From Pectobacterium brasiliense (GTDB lineage Bacteria > Pseudomonadota > Gammaproteobacteria > Enterobacterales > Enterobacteriaceae): 55,221 bases of DNA. This document shows, piece by piece, positions 53,598-55,221 of this stretch. Under the pieces are notes generated by a model, which had not been told where the DNA came from, searched no databases, and saw only the letters and a list, made by a program, of their open reading frames with translations. The position numbers and the translations under genes were made by a program. How positions within the stretch are numbered: the first letter of the stretch is position 1; the number at the start of each line of letters is the position of its first letter. The stretch is taken from positions 116,267 through 171,487 of the forward strand of contig NZ_JACDSF010000031.1 in the NCBI RefSeq assembly GCF_013449685.1, read 5' to 3'.

Positions 53598-54161
53598 ATG
53601 GCCAGCAGAGGCGTTAATAAAGTGATTCTTGTCGGGAATCTGGGTCAAGACCCAGAAGTCCGCTATATGCCGAATGGTGGTGCAGTTGCCAACATCACGC
53701 TGGCTACGTCGGAAAGCTGGCGTGACAAGCAAACCGGTGAGCAGAAAGAGAAGACCGAATGGCACCGTGTCGTGCTGTTCGGCAAACTGGCAGAAGTCGC
53801 GGGCGAATACCTGCGCAAAGGCTCTCAGGTTTACATCGAAGGCGCACTGCAAACCCGTAAATGGGCCGATCAGGCTGGCGTAGAGCGCTACACCACCGAA
53901 GTCGTCGTTAACGTCGGCGGCACCATGCAGATGCTGGGTGGACGCCAGGGCGGCGGCGCACCAGCAGGCGGTGGCAATGCAGGTGGCAGTCAGCAACAAG
54001 GCGGTTGGGGTCAACCTCAGCAGCCGCAGGGCGGCAACCAGTTCAGCGGCGGCGCGCAGTCTCAACAGCGTCCGGCCCAGAACTCATCTTCCTCACAAAA
54101 TAATGCCCCAGCACAAAGCAACGAACCGCCAATGGATTTCGACGACGACATTCCGTTCTAA
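53598..54161 (+). CDS. ssb: Single-stranded DNA-binding protein
   Basis: The 187-residue protein has an N-terminal OB-fold ([20 protein letters not shown] at the start, [20 protein letters not shown] near 55). A long Gly/Gln-rich linker follows, then the acidic tip DFDDDIPF that binds partner repair and replication proteins. GGAGACGAG before ATG 53598 is the ribosome site. The linker is somewhat longer than in E. coli SSB (178 residues). Confidence 0.98.
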   Translation: MASRGVNKVILVGNLGQDPEVRYMPNGGAVANITLATSESWRDKQTGEQKEKTEWHRVVLFGKLAEVAGEYLRKGSQVYIEGALQTRKWADQAGVERYTTEVVVNVGGTMQMLGGRQGGGAPAGGGNAGGSQQQGGWGQPQQPQGGNQFSGGAQSQQRPAQNSSSSQNNAPAQSNEPPMDFDDDIPF

Positions 54162-54198
54162 TTTGCGTTAGTTAGAATAATTACTGATATATTTATTT

Positions 54199-54224
54199 AA
54201 TGGCCTGAATATTCAGGCCATTTT
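54199..54224. terminator. Terminator after ssb
   Basis: The perfect 12-bp palindromic arms AATGGCCTGAAT and ATTCAGGCCATT lie back to back (54199-54222), followed by TTGC, 38 bp after the ssb stop. It may be read in both directions. Confidence 0.75.
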
Positions 54225-54245
54225 GCATGGAAAGCTCGTAGCACC

Positions 54246-54727
54246 ATGAACAAAAATATTGACCATGTGCCAACACTGACACTACCGCTAATTCTGATTG
54301 AAAATAGCAATGGATATTCTTCGCAAACCCGAGAGAGGAAAAAATTGATATTTCTGGTTTCCCTGAAGAAATTGGTGCCTACGTTATCCGATATCAACAG
54401 CATCCGATCCCTCGATTAATAGGAACCAGCCCTACATTAAAGATAGGTTGCACTACCGATAGTTTCAGAAAACGTTTCAAGAACTACAATCATCAATCAG
54501 ATATGACCACTCCTGATGTTGATTTATATGAAAAACTTAGTCTAAGAACACAAAAAACGAATATCAGGATTATGTATTTTCTTTCCCACCATAAACATCA
54601 AGATGAGATTGTTATCGACTTTTATTTCTCCACACTTGATGAACCGAAATCATTAGAGTACAAACTTATCAAAAACTATATGGAATCACATGGTGAATTA
54701 CCACCACTTAATTTTGGCATGAAATAA
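54246..54727 (+). pseudogene. Frameshifted GIY-YIG-like nuclease gene
   Basis: An ATG at 54246 opens a frame (MNKNIDHVPTLTLPLILIEN...) that leaves homologous-looking sequence at a run of six A (54339-54344). The coherent continuation is in the -1 frame: IDISGFPEEIGAYVIRY, then LKIGCTTDSFRKRFKNY and LEYKLIKNYMESHGELPP, ending at TAA 54725-54727. GAYVIRY and LKIGCT fit the GIY and YIG strands, and Glu in LEYK the metal ligand. One lost A explains the shift; a sequencing error is also possible. A C-terminal fragment could still start at ATG 54503. Confidence 0.5.
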
Positions 54728-54756
54728 TGTAATAACACCCATTACATTTTCTTTAT

Positions 54757-54951
54757 TTAAAATTTATTCCGCCCGCTGCACAGGCTACCTGTACGACAAT
54801 CCGCCGTATGGATAAACACCACATAGCCGTCCTCCATTCTGCGAAATAACCTGCCGCCATAAAGCCGTTTGCATTCATTTTCACTTGGCGCACCGGAGAC
54901 CAAACGTGGGATATGACCATAACAGCCCGCTAACACTACGGCAAAACCCAC
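54757..54951 (-). CDS. Possible small cysteine-containing exported protein
   Basis: A 64-codon frame starts with GTG at 54951. Its N-terminus GFAVVLAGCYGH resembles the end of a lipoprotein signal (LAGC), but lacks the expected basic residues, so the true start may be missing. The rest contains three further cysteines. No family was recognised, and it may be the remnant of a longer gene. Confidence 0.3.
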   Translation of the reverse strand: MGFAVVLAGCYGHIPRLVSGAPSENECKRLYGGRLFRRMEDGYVVFIHTADCRTGSLCSGRNKF

Positions 54952-55104
54952 GGCCTGTTCAGGCTAAGACCGTGGGAATTTAAACGAATTGGTCTGGTTC
55001 CATCTCAATAAGTGGAGGGGCATATCCATCTATTTGATTGCTATTTTATTCCGGTACATATCAGCCTGATTGCCAGCACTTATCCACGATAATATGAGAG
55101 TAAG
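54952..55104. other. Intergenic stretch near the right edge
   Basis: No gene or convincing signal was recognised here, apart from likely promoter sequence for the GNAT-like start that follows. Confidence 0.3.
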
Positions 55105-55215
55105 ATGATGAATAGAGACCAAGAAATTATTGTTAATTCCGTTGAGCCAGAAGATCACGCGCAGTGGCTGCCCTATTGGAAGCGTTATCAGGAATTCGGT
55201 AATGCCTCCAATTAG
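55105..55215 (+). pseudogene. GNAT N-terminal fragment with early stop
   Basis: From ATG 55105 or 55108 the frame gives a 36-residue product containing VEPEDHAQWLPYWKRYQEF, which resembles the start of GNAT acetyltransferases. TAG at 55213-55215 ends it, and a second TAG follows at once. The rest of the gene would lie beyond the window, so it could be a nonsense-disrupted gene or a small fragment. Confidence 0.4.
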
Positions 55216-55221
55216 TAGAAC

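Noticed and set aside
54339-54345. Programmed -1 frameshift at the A6 run
   Set aside because: The run is preceded by G, so it does not form a standard X-XXY-YYZ slippery heptamer in the zero frame; loss of one A is simpler.

Overview
The window is chromosomal DNA of a soft-rot enterobacterium, most likely Pectobacterium. The basis is the gene order (aas-lplT, the OmrA/B sRNA locus, lysA/lysR, dusA-pspG-qor-dnaB-alr, tyrB, uvrA/ssb), a complete type I-F CRISPR-Cas locus with GTTCACTGCC...GGCAG repeats, and a beta-glucoside PTS cluster. Species was not resolved. Coordinates were read by eye from the sequence, and no database search was run.

Left third (1-18.3 kb): a FliA-type chemoreceptor gene, a small entericidin-like lipoprotein, and the aas-lplT-elaA phospholipid-repair cluster. 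Next comes an OmrA/OmrB-type small RNA in its usual place downstream of aas. An inserted beta-glucoside utilisation cluster follows: EIIC, GH1 6-phospho-beta-glucosidase, EIIB, a UxuR/ExuR-like GntR regulator and a GNAT enzyme on the minus strand, with EIIA and an AscG-like LacI regulator divergent. Three TTGG-N4-CCAA-type palindromes lie between the two arms. After that come lysA/lysR, a second LysR regulator, an exported metallo-beta-lactamase-fold protein overlapping a FrnE/DsbA-like gene, and an orphan immunity-like gene behind a possible toxin relic.

Middle (18.3-34.3 kb): an AT-rich island carries an unknown beta-rich protein, an ATP-grasp protein, an 826-aa SIR2 + STAND-like NTPase (predicted anti-phage NADase) and a complete ISL3-family insertion sequence with 8-bp target duplications. 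Housekeeping genes resume with dusA, pspG (sigma-54 promoter), qor, dnaB and alr. A short, decayed, leaderless type I-F repeat array sits directly behind the gene downstream of alr. An Lrp-type regulator, a YitT-family membrane protein, tyrB and a YgjP-like metallopeptidase follow.

Right third (34.3-55.2 kb): an Hcp (type VI secretion) gene faces a probable membrane-acting effector gene and three tandem DUF1240-like membrane proteins that look like immunity genes. Then comes the type I-F locus: array A (52 repeats, minus strand), cas1, cas2-3, csy1, csy2, csy3, csy4/cas6f, and array B (18 repeats, plus strand). Both leaders contain a shared module with an IHF consensus site and an A-tract/GGG/T-tract box about 62 bp from the first repeat. 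uvrA-yjbQ and ssb diverge from a LexA box. The right edge holds decayed material: a frameshifted GIY-YIG-like gene, a small cysteine-rich ORF and the start of a GNAT gene stopped by an in-frame TAG.

The best leads are the SIR2-STAND/ATP-grasp island, the Hcp-effector-triple-immunity module, and the orientation of the leader module relative to the two arrays. Most remaining genes are conserved enterobacterial loci.
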